Of a DNA stretch of 64,000 nucleotides, positions 63,338 to 64,000 are shown piece by piece. Position 1 is the first letter of the stretch; each line of letters starts with the position of its first letter. A program made the position numbers and the translations under genes. The notes below the pieces were generated by a model, which worked only from the letters and a program-made list of their open reading frames with translations, searched no databases and was not told where the DNA came from. Source of the stretch: Reticulitermes speratus (lineage: Eukaryota > Arthropoda > Insecta > Blattodea > Rhinotermitidae); assembly GCA_021186555.1 (NCBI GenBank), contig JAJKFL010000006.1, forward strand, positions 30,563,478 to 30,627,477, given 5' to 3'.

Positions 63338-64000
63338 TAGTCAAATATTACAATGAATTCTCAAATAATTTATATACAACCACTTCATCACAAAATAACA
63401 ATATCTTTATTTTTACCATGATCAAAATATTCTTCCACGGTATAAAATGAGTGACAATATAAGAAATCTTTCAAAGCTAATTTAAAACATTTAAACTCAT
63501 TGTGTAATTGCTTAATTGAAAAGGAAGACTATTAAATAATTTTATACCCATATAGTATGTACCCTTCTGATATAGTGATAAATGAGCTGAGGGTTGATAA
63601 AGAATAAAACCCTGTCTGTGTTTTGAGCTGAGTGTTTTGTTATTACTGCTTCTGCTTCATACTTGCTAAGCATTTAGCTCATACTGGAACTGGAATTGAT
63701 TGCCATGACTGAGATTTTTGTATGTATTTTTATGAGTGCCTCCAAGTTACCACAACTGCCTCGTCTACAATAACTCTCTCTTTAAATAATTGTCTAAAGT
63801 AGTGCCATCAATGCAACATAGTCTGACCTACTTATGTTAAATAATTAGGAAACAGCACTGCTTTCTGTGTGTGGTATATGCATGGTGTGATCCTGATTTA
63901 ACATATTCAAACATCTGATCACTATTATTCTCATATACTTCAGCATAACAAAGTGTAATCTTTACTGCAATGGAAACCTCAAACCTGGTCACTGTTGTTT
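62711..64000 (+). other. Next intron of the PfkB kinase gene (open at the window edge)
   Basis: Begins with donor gtaagt. No further exon with the expected GAGD motif is visible. A TA microsatellite lies at 63294-63335. Confidence 0.6.
63294..63335. repeat. (TA)n microsatellite
   Basis: About 20 TA units, nearly uninterrupted. A shorter one lies at 59095-59115. Confidence 0.85.

Noticed and set aside
1..64000. CRISPR array, prokaryotic operons or ribosome-binding sites
   Set aside because: Spliced eukaryotic genes throughout; the only regular short repeat has no spacers.

Overview
The window looks like nuclear DNA from a hemimetabolous insect. The evidence is short spliced exons inside very long introns, an AT-rich background, many tRNA-derived SINEs, non-LTR retrotransposon debris and many decayed DNA transposons. 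A cockroach or termite is my best guess: the retroelement tail at 7468-7659 resembles one I remember from cockroach sequence. That is recall, not a search, and the species is not established.

Plus strand: five exons (130-294, 2449-2577, 4855-4969, 60990-61109, 62574-62710) join in frame to give 222 residues of a PfkB-family kinase of the pseudouridine-kinase type. In insects this can be part of a fused pseudouridine kinase / pseudouridine-5'-phosphate glycosidase. Both ends of the gene lie outside the window.

Minus strand: the 56,020-bp intron between host exons 3 and 4 of this fragment holds three complete, divergent genes for claudin-like (PMP22/claudin superfamily) four-pass membrane proteins. 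They are gene 1 at 59697-54114 (221 aa, 4 coding exons), gene 2 at 38515-33776 (222 aa, 3 coding exons) and gene 3 at 25858-20120 (229 aa, 6 coding exons). Every exon junction is in frame with GT-AG splice sites. All three share the W-GLW-C-C signature of the first extracellular loop, and most intron positions and phases match, so they are an old tandem family. Family knowledge suggests roles in septate junctions or other epithelial membranes; the window itself does not prove that.

Base composition is a mosaic. CpG is fairly common in 1-11880 and in short blocks at about 25390-26500, 38350-41300 and 59150-60450, and scarce elsewhere. The three short blocks sit at the 5' ends of the nested genes, and the poor stretches cover their bodies and downstream flanks. 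This would fit germline methylation of the nested transcription units.

The rest is intron and intergenic sequence full of repeats: SINEs with perfect target-site duplications, a 5'-truncated RNase H-bearing LINE with a 12-bp duplication, RTE-like 3' ends, a jockey-like reverse transcriptase pseudogene, a mariner transposase C-terminus, pogo/Tigger and hAT relics and MITEs, a 33-bp minisatellite, a threefold 1187-bp tandem repeat, and several palindromic repeats with hammerhead-ribozyme-like cores.
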